Below, one piece after another: positions 8,088 through 23,098 of a DNA stretch of 64,000 nucleotides. The stretch comes from Streptomyces alanosinicus (GTDB taxonomy: Bacteria; Actinomycetota; Actinomycetes; Streptomycetales; Streptomycetaceae). Each line of letters opens with the position of its first letter. Positions within the stretch are counted from its first letter, which is position 1. Location: the NCBI RefSeq assembly GCF_014650595.1, contig NZ_BMVG01000003.1, positions 248,001-312,000 on the forward strand, in the 5' to 3' direction. The notes below the pieces were generated by a model. The model had not been told where the DNA came from. It did no database searches and saw nothing but the letters and a program-made list of their open reading frames with translations. Position numbers and translations under genes: made by a program.

Positions 8088-8352
8088 GGGACTCCTGCAT
8101 CCACGAGCGAGGTCAACTCACCACAGGGGGAAGGGAGTTGCAGGGAACCTCGCGGCGGCACAGAGCCTTTCACGTCCTCGACACAACTGACAAGCGCCCT
8201 GTTCACATCCGGTTACCGTTGGTGGTGACGCGGATGCCTGACGCGACGGGCCGGCGACTCCGCCCTGGAGTACGGACGCGGGCGCCGTCGCGCTCAACGT
8301 CCCACCGGCCCGGTGCGCGGGCTCAGCCGGGATCAGGATGGATCAAGCTGGA

Positions 8353-9684
8353 TCAGTTCCGGGCCGGCGCCTCGGTGGCCTCCGCCGCGGGCAGGCTGTC
8401 CATGAAGGAGCTGACGGAGAAGACCGCGCGGCCGGGTCCGGGCAGGCCGTAACCGGGCGGGGAGGAGAGCCCGAAGTCGTCCATGGTCTGACGGTAGGCC
8501 TGCAGCAGCCGGATGTGGTACTCCAGCGGCGCCCCGTGCGGGTTGGCCTTGCCGAGCGGGGTGGTGGGCTCCGGGCACCAGGTGGTGAAGCGGGGCGTGA
8601 TGCCGTGCGACATGAAGAAGCGCAGCCCCTCGGTGGTCGACTCGATGGCTTCGTCCACCGTCGTGAACCCGAACGGCTCGGCCATCTCCACGCCCGCCAC
8701 GAAGTTCGGGATCACATTGCGCGCGCCGAAGATCTCCGCCGAGTCCAGGATCCGCTTGTGCCACTCGTCGCGGCCGACGTAGCGCTCCTTGCCGGGGCAG
8801 TACAGCTCGAACAGCCGGCGGTCCCACACCTCGAAGTTGGGGTGGTAGATCTGGACGCCGTAGTCCTTGAACCGCTGCACGTCGTCACGCGGCAGCGCCT
8901 GGGCGACGACCTTGCCGATCCAGCGGCCCGGGAAGCGCTCCTCGATGGCCTTGGCGTAGTGGCCGTAGAAGTCGGCCTCGTCCCGTCCGGCGACCGTCTT
9001 CGTGATCGCGCCGCCGGTCAGCGTGTACGCGGTGGACGCCTTCTGGGTGTCGTAGCGGTCGATGATCTCCAGCGCTTCCAGGACCTCCTCCACGTCCTTC
9101 ACGCCGGTGTACGGCCGCCCCGCCGCCTTGTGCTGGCGCCAGTTGTGGTTGATGTCGCAGTACTGGCACTCCTCCTTGGCGCCGAAGTACTGGCAGACCC
9201 GGAAGACGGTCAGGTAGATCAGATAGCCCCACTGGATGGTCGGGGCGACCTCCATCACGGACTTCCCGTTGGAGAGGGTGTGCCGGTAGTACTCGGGCAT
9301 CGGCGGCACGCCGACGTCGGCGATGCGCTTCCCGTCGAGGTAGAGCCCGAGCAGCCCCTCGTCGTCGGCGGCCACCCGGTACGGCGAGGCAGGGTTCACC
9401 CGTACGGAGACGACGGTGCGGCGCAGGTCGTACGGACCGCCGGTGAGGATGATCTCCTCCGGCGGGCGCCGCAGCGCCGCCTCGCCCAGTTCGGGCAGGG
9501 TGCCGTGGTCGAAGGAGAAGATGAAGTACGACTTCGGCTTGACCTCACCGTTCTCGTTGTCGCTGAGGGCGGACGGGTCGAAGGCGACGCCGCCGCGGAG
9601 CAGGTCCTCCTTGAAGACGGCTTCCCTCGGCACCTGCGGGAACCGCTCCATCAGATCCTCGACCAGCGCGGTACGACTGCCCAT
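8353..9684 (-). CDS. Radical SAM enzyme of unknown function
   Basis: A 443-residue cytoplasmic protein. The motif VCQYFGAKEECQYCDIN places cysteines at 164, 173 and 176. The CxxC pair plus a more distant cysteine suggests a [4Fe-4S] cluster for S-adenosylmethionine cleavage, but with Cx8Cx2C spacing rather than the usual Cx3Cx2C. A later TLTGGAITK resembles the SAM-binding GGE-type strand, and PNFEVWDRRLFELYCPGK and HGITPRFTTWCPEP add two conserved-looking cysteines. ATG 9684 is preceded by GGGAGGAG at proper spacing; an upstream in-frame start would add an untypical tail. I cannot name a product. The neighbours (CBM2 sensor, flavin barrel protein) do not define a pathway. Confidence 0.8.
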   Translation of the reverse strand: MGSRTALVEDLMERFPQVPREAVFKEDLLRGGVAFDPSALSDNENGEVKPKSYFIFSFDHGTLPELGEAALRRPPEEIILTGGPYDLRRTVVSVRVNPASPYRVAADDEGLLGLYLDGKRIADVGVPPMPEYYRHTLSNGKSVMEVAPTIQWGYLIYLTVFRVCQYFGAKEECQYCDINHNWRQHKAAGRPYTGVKDVEEVLEALEIIDRYDTQKASTAYTLTGGAITKTVAGRDEADFYGHYAKAIEERFPGRWIGKVVAQALPRDDVQRFKDYGVQIYHPNFEVWDRRLFELYCPGKERYVGRDEWHKRILDSAEIFGARNVIPNFVAGVEMAEPFGFTTVDEAIESTTEGLRFFMSHGITPRFTTWCPEPTTPLGKANPHGAPLEYHIRLLQAYRQTMDDFGLSSPPGYGLPGPGRAVFSVSSFMDSLPAAEATEAPARN

Positions 9685-9742
9685 CCGTCTGTCTCCTCCC
9701 GGTTCAGGCGTACGGCTTACACCGTATGCCCCCGCCTGCGGC

Positions 9743-10417
9743 TCACCCGTGCCGGGTCCCCGCACGGCGCGCGATGTGCTCCGGTACGGCGGTTCCGGCC
9801 GGCAGCGCCGGGTCGGGCTCCGGGGTGCCCCAGACCGTGGTCAGCGGCAGGACGCCGGCCCACAGGCCGAGGGCCGCGTCGGGGCCGTCGCCGTCCTCGG
9901 GGGCGCCGGTACGGATCTTGACGGAGGCTTCCGCCAGGGAGAGGGCGAGGAGGGTGGTGGCGGCCAGCTCCTTGCGGCTGGGGAGGCGGGCGTACGACCA
10001 CTGGCCCGGCGCGGAGTGCTCGGTGAGCAGGCGCAGGCCCGCGAGCTTCTCCTCGGGATCGGTGACCTTGCGGGCGGTGCCGTGGATCATGGCGCTGCGG
10101 TAGTTGACGCCGTGCTCGAAGACGGACCGGGCGAGCACGAGCCCGTCGACGTGGGTGACGGTGACACAGACCGGGGTGTCACCTGCGAGGCTGCGGCTGG
10201 CCACCGACCCGTGGAGATACAGCCACCGCTCGTCCCGCCCGTACACCGTCGGCACGACGACCGGCCGGCCGTCGACCAGCACGCCGAGATGGCAGACGAA
10301 GGCGGCGTCGAGGACCGCCTCCAGCTCCGCCCGCTCCAGGCTGCCCTGTTCGCGCAGCCGGCGGTGCCGGGTGCGGTCGGTGACGGGCAGCTCGACGGGA
10401 AGCGGTTCCTGAGTCAT
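9743..10417 (-). CDS. Pyridoxamine 5'-phosphate oxidase-family flavin-binding protein
   Basis: A 224-residue protein with an FMN-binding split-barrel fold. The segment FVCHLGVLVDGRPVVVPTVYG is followed by the strand with YLHGSVASR, and the later VNYRSAMIHGTARKV is typical of the nitroreductase/NimA-like Pyridox_ox_2 group. Members bind FMN or F420-like cofactors and reduce or shield small molecules; the substrate is unknown. The start at ATG 10417 is marked by the drop in coding character upstream. There is no Shine-Dalgarno, and a TATAAA box lies about ten bases before ATG, so the mRNA may be leaderless. It diverges from alditol oxidase. Confidence 0.85.
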   Translation of the reverse strand: MTQEPLPVELPVTDRTRHRRLREQGSLERAELEAVLDAAFVCHLGVLVDGRPVVVPTVYGRDERWLYLHGSVASRSLAGDTPVCVTVTHVDGLVLARSVFEHGVNYRSAMIHGTARKVTDPEEKLAGLRLLTEHSAPGQWSYARLPSRKELAATTLLALSLAEASVKIRTGAPEDGDGPDAALGLWAGVLPLTTVWGTPEPDPALPAGTAVPEHIARRAGTRHG

Positions 10418-11838
<1,421 letters not shown>

Positions 11839-11881
11839 CGGCCGCCGCCCCGCGACTTTTTCCAGCCCCTTTCCTAACCCC

Positions 11882-11911
11882 TTGTCGAAAGCCGCTCCCT
11901 GCCCCTAGCCT
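11882..11911 (+). promoter_or_regulatory. Candidate vegetative promoter for the ROK gene
   Basis: TTGTCG (11882-11887) and TAGCCT (11906-11911) are separated by 18 bases, matching the HrdB-type pattern TTGac / TAnnnT. They lie about 65 bases before the ROK start codon, followed by near-repeats of GTGCCGGT. Confidence 0.45.
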
Positions 11912-11976
11912 GGCGCCCGCGACGGTGCCGGTACCAGTGCCGGTGCCAGGACGGGACCGATGGGAGGGGCAGCCGT

Positions 11977-13230
11977 ATGAAGCGCACATCACGTGACATC
12001 CGCACCGCGAACCGCTACGAGGTGCTGCGCCAGATCATCGCCGAGTCCCCCACCTCCCGGCAGGAGCTGGCCGCCGCCACCGGCCTGAGCCTGGCCACGG
12101 TGGCCACGCTGGTCGGCGAGCTGCTGGAACTGCGCATGATCACCGAGGTGGGGTTCGAGGACTCCGCCGGCGGCCGGCCCCGGGGCCTGGTGGCCGTCCA
12201 CGCGTCGGGGGGCGCGCTGATCGGCGTCGACATCGCGGAGACCTACGTCCATGTCGAGCTGTTCGACCTGGCGCTGAACGTACTGGCCCGCGCCGATGAG
12301 GACATGCGGCCCGGGGAGAGCCACCCGGAGCAGGTGGTCGGCCATGTCGCCGCCGCCGTCGGCTCGGTGGTGGCGCAGGCCGGGGTGGCGGCGGCCCGGG
12401 TGCTGGGCGTCGGGGTGAGCGTGCCGGGCCAGGTGGACCGGGACACCGGTGTCGCCGAGTACGCGCCCAACTGGAACTGGCACGACGTACCGCTGCTCGA
12501 TCTGCTCGCCGACCACATCGCGTATCCGCTGTACCTGGACAATCCGCTGCGCGCGTGCGCGGTGGCCGAGCTCTGGTTCGGGGCCGCGCGGGGCCGCGGG
12601 GACGCGGTCGTGGTCAACCTGGGCACCGGCGTCGGCGCCGGTCTCGCCTTCGGCGGGGGGCTGCACCGGGGCGTGAGCAACAGCGCCGGCGAGTGGGGCC
12701 ACACCACGCTGGTGCTGGACGGGCGGCTGTGCCACTGCGGCAACCACGGCTGTGTCGAGACCTACGTCGGCGCGCCGGGCATCATGCGGAATCTGCGCGA
12801 ACTGAGCCCGCGCTCCCCGCTGTTGTACCCCGAGGACCAGACGGCCACCATCGACGCGCTCGCCCGCGCGGTCGCCGCGGGCGACCCGGTGGCGGTCAAG
12901 GTGGTCCAGGACACCGCCCGTTACCTGAGCGCCGGTATCTCCGATCTGATCAACCTCCTCAACCCCGAAGTGGTCGTGCTCAGCAGCTGGGTGGCGGCCC
13001 GGCTGGGCGAGCCGCTGCTCGGCGAGGTCCGCCGGGCCGTCGCCCGGCACACGCTGCGCCGCCCGCTGGCGGCCACCGAGATCGTCCTCTCCCCGATCCC
13101 CACCGACCCGGTGTCCCTCGGCGCGGCCACGTTCGCGCTGGAAGGGGCGCTGCAGTCCGTCGGCCACCGGACCGGCGCCGCCCAGCGCGCCACCGTCCCC
13201 GCAAGGAGCCGTACCGCACCGCCTTCATGA
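11977..13230 (+). CDS. ROK-family transcriptional regulator
   Basis: A 417-residue protein with an N-terminal winged helix-turn-helix (about 10-65; SRQELAAATGLSLATVATLV) and a C-terminal ROK sugar-kinase-like domain. The latter shows the ATP/sugar-site elements GVDIAETYVHVE, VVNLGTGVGAGL, and the zinc motif CHCGNHGCVE. ROK regulators bind sugars or oligosaccharides and control glycoside hydrolase genes. It overlaps the GH30 region directly (its TGA is at 13228-13230), so it is probably cotranscribed with the galactanase and beta-galactosidase genes and controls them. ATG 11977 has the RBS GGAGGGG. Confidence 0.93.
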   Translation: MKRTSRDIRTANRYEVLRQIIAESPTSRQELAAATGLSLATVATLVGELLELRMITEVGFEDSAGGRPRGLVAVHASGGALIGVDIAETYVHVELFDLALNVLARADEDMRPGESHPEQVVGHVAAAVGSVVAQAGVAAARVLGVGVSVPGQVDRDTGVAEYAPNWNWHDVPLLDLLADHIAYPLYLDNPLRACAVAELWFGAARGRGDAVVVNLGTGVGAGLAFGGGLHRGVSNSAGEWGHTTLVLDGRLCHCGNHGCVETYVGAPGIMRNLRELSPRSPLLYPEDQTATIDALARAVAAGDPVAVKVVQDTARYLSAGISDLINLLNPEVVVLSSWVAARLGEPLLGEVRRAVARHTLRRPLAATEIVLSPIPTDPVSLGAATFALEGALQSVGHRTGAAQRATVPARSRTAPPS

Positions 13231-13247
13231 CGACGGAAGGGATGCAC

Positions 13248-18880
<5,633 letters not shown>

Positions 18881-18887
18881 GCATTAA

Positions 18888-18940
18888 TGTTGAACAGTTT
18901 TCTCAACTACCCTTTGAATATAGCCCTGTTGAGATCAACA
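18888..18940. promoter_or_regulatory. Divergent promoter region with TGTTGA inverted repeats
   Basis: GTTGA (18889-18893) and TCAAC (18903-18907) form an inverted repeat with a 9-base spacer. TGTTGA-GA-TCAACA at 18927-18940 is a perfect palindrome that runs into the phosphoesterase start codon. Together they are good candidates for one regulator acting on both divergent genes. Confidence 0.5.
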
Positions 18941-20280
18941 TGGGGTGCATGCGACCCATGAGACGACTTCTCGGCGCCCTTGGCGCCGGTGCGCTGGTAC
19001 TCGCCGGGCTCGGCCTGTCCGGCGGGCCGGCCCAGGCCCAGGCCGCCGACTCGGGCACCTTCACGGTGCTGACGTACAACGTGGCGGGCCTGCCGGAAGG
19101 GCTCAGCTCCAGCCATCCGGCCACCAACACCCCGCTGATCTCACCGCGGCTGGCCGGCTACGACATCGTCAACGTCCAGGAGGACTTCAACTACCACGCG
19201 GCGCTGTACGCGGGCGACGACCACCCCTACCGCACGGCGACCAGCGGCGGCGCGGGCATCGGCGACGGCCTGAACACCCTGTCCCGCTACCCCTTCGACG
19301 ACTTCGAGCGGGTGAAGTGGAACGACTGCACGGGCACCAACTGCCTGACGCCGAAGGGCTTCACGCTGGCCCGGGTGCGGCTGGCGGAAGGCGTGTACAT
19401 CGACCTGTACAACCTCCACCCCAACGCCGACGACACCGACGACGCGCTCGCCGCCCGGCGCGCCAACATCACCCAGCTGTCGCGGTTCATCCAGGCCAAC
19501 TCGGCGGGCAACGCGGTGATCGTCATGGGCGACACCAACACCCGCTACACCCGCACCGGGGACAACATCCGCACCCTCGTCGACGGCAACCACCTCACCG
19601 ATGCCTGGGTGCGGCTGGTCAAGGGCGGTACGGCTCCCGCGCAGGGCGCCGACCCGTTGCTGTGCCCGACCTCGGCGCCGGCCGACGACTGCGAGGTCGT
19701 CGACAAGGTCCTGTACCGGAGCAGTGACCTCGTCTCGCTCACCGCGAACCGCTACCACGACGAGTGGGCGAGGTTCCTCGACGCCGGCGGCGGCAACCTC
19801 TCCGACCACTTTCCGCACACGGTCGGCTTCTCCTACACGGTCAGTCCGAAGCTGCGCGCGAGCGACTTCCTCGGCGGCCCGCACGGTACGGCCTTCAACG
19901 ACGCCGACGACCTCCCGGCCGCCCTCGCCCCGCGCACCCTCACCCTGCGCGGCGACGCCCGGCTGGACGCGGTGTCCCTCACCCACGACGACGGCACGGT
20001 CCTCACCCACGGCGGCAGCGGCGGTACGGCCGCCTCCCTCACCCTCGCCACCGGTGAACATCTCACCTCGGTGAAACTGACGGAGGGCCAGAAGGACGGC
20101 CGCACCCGGATCTTCTCCGCGGCCTTCGCCACGGACCGGGGCCGGTCACTGTCCGCCGGCACGGCGACCTCGGACGCCGCCACCTTCACCGCCCCGTCCG
20201 GCTGGCAGATCGTCGGCTTCACCGGCCGCGCGGGCGACGAGATCGACAAGCTGGGCGTGCTGTACGCGCCGATCGGCTGA
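18940..20280 (+). CDS. Secreted endonuclease/exonuclease/phosphatase-family protein with jacalin-like domain
   Basis: A 446-residue protein with a signal peptide (RRLLGALGAGALVLAGLGLS, cleavage near AQAQA). The EEP domain (about 38-300) shows TVLTYNVAG, NVQEDFNYH, the metal-site MGDTNTRYT and the catalytic LSDHFPHTVG. This is the fold of sphingomyelinases, inositol phosphatases and nucleases. Residues about 305-446 look like a jacalin-type lectin: GPHGTAFNDADDL, then repeating beta strands ending GDEIDKLGVLY. A secreted phosphodiesterase held to sugars or lipids is the likely role. ATG 18940 has no clear RBS; starts at 18949 and 18958 are possible. Confidence 0.82.
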   Translation: MGCMRPMRRLLGALGAGALVLAGLGLSGGPAQAQAADSGTFTVLTYNVAGLPEGLSSSHPATNTPLISPRLAGYDIVNVQEDFNYHAALYAGDDHPYRTATSGGAGIGDGLNTLSRYPFDDFERVKWNDCTGTNCLTPKGFTLARVRLAEGVYIDLYNLHPNADDTDDALAARRANITQLSRFIQANSAGNAVIVMGDTNTRYTRTGDNIRTLVDGNHLTDAWVRLVKGGTAPAQGADPLLCPTSAPADDCEVVDKVLYRSSDLVSLTANRYHDEWARFLDAGGGNLSDHFPHTVGFSYTVSPKLRASDFLGGPHGTAFNDADDLPAALAPRTLTLRGDARLDAVSLTHDDGTVLTHGGSGGTAASLTLATGEHLTSVKLTEGQKDGRTRIFSAAFATDRGRSLSAGTATSDAATFTAPSGWQIVGFTGRAGDEIDKLGVLYAPIG

Positions 20281-20296
20281 GCGGCACCCTTCCAAC

Positions 20297-20327
20297 CTAG
20301 GTACCCTAGGATTGTTACTAGGTACCC
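20297..20327 (+). promoter_or_regulatory. CTAGGTACCC direct repeats upstream of tetR
   Basis: CTAGGTACCC occurs at 20297-20306 and again at 20318-20327, 21 bases apart, two helical turns. The first copy is part of CCTAGGTACCCTAGG. The repeats stand just before the TetR gene RBS, fitting an autoregulatory operator. Confidence 0.55.
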
Positions 20328-20343
20328 AAGGAAGAGGTGTCGG

Positions 20344-20928
20344 ATGGCCCGAGCGGGTCTCTCCGCGGACCGTGTCGTCACGGCCGCCGCCGAACTCGCC
20401 GACGAGGCGGGCTTCGACAACGTCACCCTGACCGCGTTGGCCCGCCGCTTCGGTGTGAAGGACGCCAGTCTGTACTCGCACCTGCGAGGCCTCGCCGACC
20501 TGCGCACCCGGCTCGCGCTGTACGCGGGCGGCGAGCTGATCGACCGGATCTCGGCGGCGGTCGCGGGCCGTGCCGGCAAGGACGCGCTGGCCGCCTTCGC
20601 CGGCGCCTACCGCGCCTACGCCCTGGAGCACCCCGGCCGCTACGCGGCCACCCAGATCCGCATCGACCAGTCCCTGATCGCCGGCTCCCCCGAGATGCGC
20701 CGCACCGCCGAGATCACCTACGGCATGCTGCGTGCCTACGGCCTTCGGGAGCCCGACCTGACCGACGCCGTACGCCTGCTGCGCAGCACCTTCCACGGCT
20801 ACTGCGCCCTGGAGGCCGCCGGCGGCTTCGGCGCGGACCGGGACGTACAGGCCTCCTGGGACAAGGCGGTCGAGGCCCTGCACCTGGCTCTGACCCACTG
20901 GCCCCGGGAGACCGAGAACGATGACTGA
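20344..20928 (+). CDS. TetR/AcrR-family regulator
   Basis: A 194-residue protein. The N-terminal helix-turn-helix spans about residues 10-50, with VTLTALARRFGVKDASLYSH as the DNA-reading part, and the remainder is the helical C-terminal domain seen in the WHG-type TetR proteins (HPGRYAATQ, LLRSTFHGYCALEAAGGF). The start follows GGAAGAGG. It overlaps the downstream hydrolase by 8 bases, so it most likely controls its own two-gene operon through the repeated site in front of it. The ligand is unknown. Confidence 0.92.
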   Translation: MARAGLSADRVVTAAAELADEAGFDNVTLTALARRFGVKDASLYSHLRGLADLRTRLALYAGGELIDRISAAVAGRAGKDALAAFAGAYRAYALEHPGRYAATQIRIDQSLIAGSPEMRRTAEITYGMLRAYGLREPDLTDAVRLLRSTFHGYCALEAAGGFGADRDVQASWDKAVEALHLALTHWPRETENDD

Positions 20929-21637
20929 ACAGCTTCACCACGACGTCCTGGGCCGCGGTCCCGTGCTGCTGGTCCTGCCGGGCGGCGCCGGGCATCCGAT
21001 GGGGCTGGGGCCGCTGACCGAGCGGCTGGCCGCGCGCTTCACGGTGGTGACGTACGACCCGCTCGGGCTCGCGCACGGCCGGCTCGGCCTGCCGGTGCCC
21101 GAGCAGCGGGTGGCGGACTGGAGCGAGGGCGCGCACCGGGTGCTGGAGGCGGTGCTCCCGGCGGGCGGGCGCGCCTGTGTGCTCGGGACCAGCTCCGGCG
21201 GGATCGCCGCCCTGGACCTGCTGGCCCGCCACCCCGCGCGGCTGGCCCACGTGGTGGCACACGAGCCGCCGTGTGTGACGGTGCTGCCGGACGGGGCGGA
21301 GCGGCGGGCCGAGCTGATCCGACAGCTGGACGGCCCCGGACGCCCGCCCGCGGACGGGGCGCCGGCCACCCCGTTCGGGGTCTTCCTGGCCCATGTCCTG
21401 CGCCCGTTCACGTCGTATCTGCCGTCCTTCACCGCTCCCCCGGGCGGCCTCACCGTCGCCGCGGGCACCGACTCGCGCGGCCAACTCCTGTACCGGACGG
21501 CCGCGTTGCTCGCCGAGCGGCTCGGCGGCGCGTTCGCGGAGTTCCCGGGCGGGCATCTGGGTGCGGTGGATCACCCGGTGGCGTTCGCCGACCTGCTCGC
21601 CGACACACTGCGCTCCAGTGCGCGGACCTCGGCGTAG
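20921..21637 (+). CDS. Alpha/beta-fold hydrolase
   Basis: A 238-residue hydrolase. VLLVLPGGAGHPMGLGPL forms the oxyanion-hole region, and the nucleophile elbow is GTSSGG, with Ser near residue 92. The catalytic His is probably in FPGGHLGAVDHP near the end. No signal peptide is present, so it acts in the cytoplasm on an unknown ester or similar bond. Translation is coupled to the TetR gene. It converges with and overlaps the PEP-mutase-family gene by 67 bases, so one of the two 3' ends may be annotated slightly long, though both frames look coding. Confidence 0.85.
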   Translation: MTEQLHHDVLGRGPVLLVLPGGAGHPMGLGPLTERLAARFTVVTYDPLGLAHGRLGLPVPEQRVADWSEGAHRVLEAVLPAGGRACVLGTSSGGIAALDLLARHPARLAHVVAHEPPCVTVLPDGAERRAELIRQLDGPGRPPADGAPATPFGVFLAHVLRPFTSYLPSFTAPPGGLTVAAGTDSRGQLLYRTAALLAERLGGAFAEFPGGHLGAVDHPVAFADLLADTLRSSARTSA

Positions 21638-22413
21638 GCGGGCGTGGGGCCGCCCGGGGCGCGGCCGGCGGCGATGCCGGCCGCCGCGTCCAGGGCCGCG
21701 CCGAGCGCCCGCCGGTACAGCAGCGAGCCGAGGCTGATCCGGCGGACACCGAGGTCCGCCAGCTGGGCGACGGTGGGTCCGGTGGGCGCGTAGAGGGCGT
21801 TGAGGGGGATGTCGAACCGCCGGACGAGGGCGGCGATCCGCCCGGGGTCGGTCAGTCCGGGCACGAACACCCCGTCGGCACCGGCCTGCCGGTAGGCGTC
21901 CAGCCGGCGCAGGGTGTCCCGCTCGTCGCCGTCGCCGGACCAGTACGTGTCGGTGCGGGCATTGACGAACAGACCGGGTACGGCGGCCTTCACGGCGGCG
22001 ATCTTCGCCGCGAGGCGCCCGCTCGGCCCCAGCCCGTCCTCCAGGTTGATCCCGACCGCCCCGAGGACCCACAACTGCCGTGCCAGTTCGGCCACTTCGC
22101 CGGGGTCCCGGCTGAATCCCTCCTCGGCGTCGACCGAGAGCAGATACGGTCCCGAACCGAGGGTCAGCGCGAGGTTCAGCGTCTGCTCCCGGGTCGCGCC
22201 CGCGCCGTCGGGCAGGCCCGCGGCCGCCGCCACGGCCAGGCTCGTCGTGCCGATCGCGGGAAATCCCCGGGCGGCGAGGGCGGCCGCCGAGGCATGGTCC
22301 CAGGCGTTGGGCAGCAGCAAGGGAACACCGGGCCGGTCGTGGAGCCCGGCGAACGCGGTCAGGGGGGTCACGGGGGTCGGGGCGGTCTTCGTCACAGGGG
22401 GCTGTGCGGTCAT
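21571..22413 (-). CDS. Isocitrate lyase / PEP mutase superfamily protein
   Basis: A 280-residue TIM-barrel protein. LLLPNAWDHASAAALAARGF and AIGTTSLAVAAAAGLPDG mark the N-terminal part, LLSVDAEEGF holds the metal-binding acidic residues, and GINLEDGLGP corresponds to the flexible-gate strand, although the KKCGH-type catalytic loop of true isocitrate lyases is not visible. NARTDTYWSG is another family hallmark. The group forms or breaks C-C or P-C bonds; the substrate of this subgroup is not established to my knowledge. ATG 22413 is used. It converges with the hydrolase gene. Confidence 0.82.
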   Translation of the reverse strand: MTAQPPVTKTAPTPVTPLTAFAGLHDRPGVPLLLPNAWDHASAAALAARGFPAIGTTSLAVAAAAGLPDGAGATREQTLNLALTLGSGPYLLSVDAEEGFSRDPGEVAELARQLWVLGAVGINLEDGLGPSGRLAAKIAAVKAAVPGLFVNARTDTYWSGDGDERDTLRRLDAYRQAGADGVFVPGLTDPGRIAALVRRFDIPLNALYAPTGPTVAQLADLGVRRISLGSLLYRRALGAALDAAAGIAAGRAPGGPTPAYAEVRALERSVSASRSANATG

Positions 22414-22499
22414 ACGGTCACGCTAGGCACCGGACGCTTCGGCACCCACCGAACGATGGAGGTGGGCAACCTTTCCCGCGCCCGCGGCGACCACAGGGC

Positions 22500-23067
22500 A
22501 TGACGCTCGCACGACGTATCTCAGGTCACCGCCGGGGCCGCGCGGCCCGCAAGCCCGCGATCGGCGCTCTCACCGCCGCCGGAGTGCTCGCGGGCGCGTG
22601 GTACGCCACGGCCGGCGCCGCCACACCCGCCGCGCCGGACCTGACGCCCGCCACCACGACCGTCCCCCCGCCCGCCAAGTTCCCTTGTCTCCAGGCCGGT
22701 CACCACAACGCCCGGCAGTGGAGCCGCACCGCCACCCGGCCGCGCCGCACGGCTCCCTCCGGGTCGCCCGGACGGCGGCGGACGGCGTCCATGTCACCCC
22801 GCTGACGGCCGCCGGGAGACGCGCGGGTGCCGACACGGTCGTGCGGGGCCCGGGAGGTCGGCGGGCGGCCGGTACGCGACCGCGTTCGCCTCACGGGGTG
22901 CCGCGTCCGCCAGGAAGAATCCGGCCGACTCCAGCGGCCGCGGCTGGACCGTCACCCCGCAGACCGCCACGCACCACGGAAGGTTCGCGAGCGCCGACAA
23001 GGTGGTGAGCGCGCGGATCACCGGTAATGTCGCGGTCCTCAAGGACGGGACCCTCACCTGGGCCTAG
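22500..23067 (+). pseudogene. Decayed secreted-protein gene
   Basis: An N-terminus with basic residues and a hydrophobic signal (KPAIGALTAAGVLAGAWYAT) begins at ATG 22500 and looks coding up to about 22690. Coding-like sequence then appears in a second frame (HGSLRVARTAADGVHVTPL, about 22750-22850). It moves to a third frame from about 22870 to TAG 23065-23067, ending NVAVLKDGTLTWA. No single frame covers it, so at least two frameshifts have broken the gene. I do not recognise the family. It lies within the polysaccharide-degradation region and is likely a lost extracellular protein. Confidence 0.5.
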
Positions 23068-23098
23068 GCGCCCGTCACCCCGTCCTACGCCACCCCAC

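Noticed and set aside
5346..8228. 960-residue open frame on the plus strand
   Set aside because: It crosses the monooxygenase and, antisense, the CBM2 gene and the MITE. Its composition is Arg/Pro/Gly noise, typical of shadow frames in GC-rich DNA.
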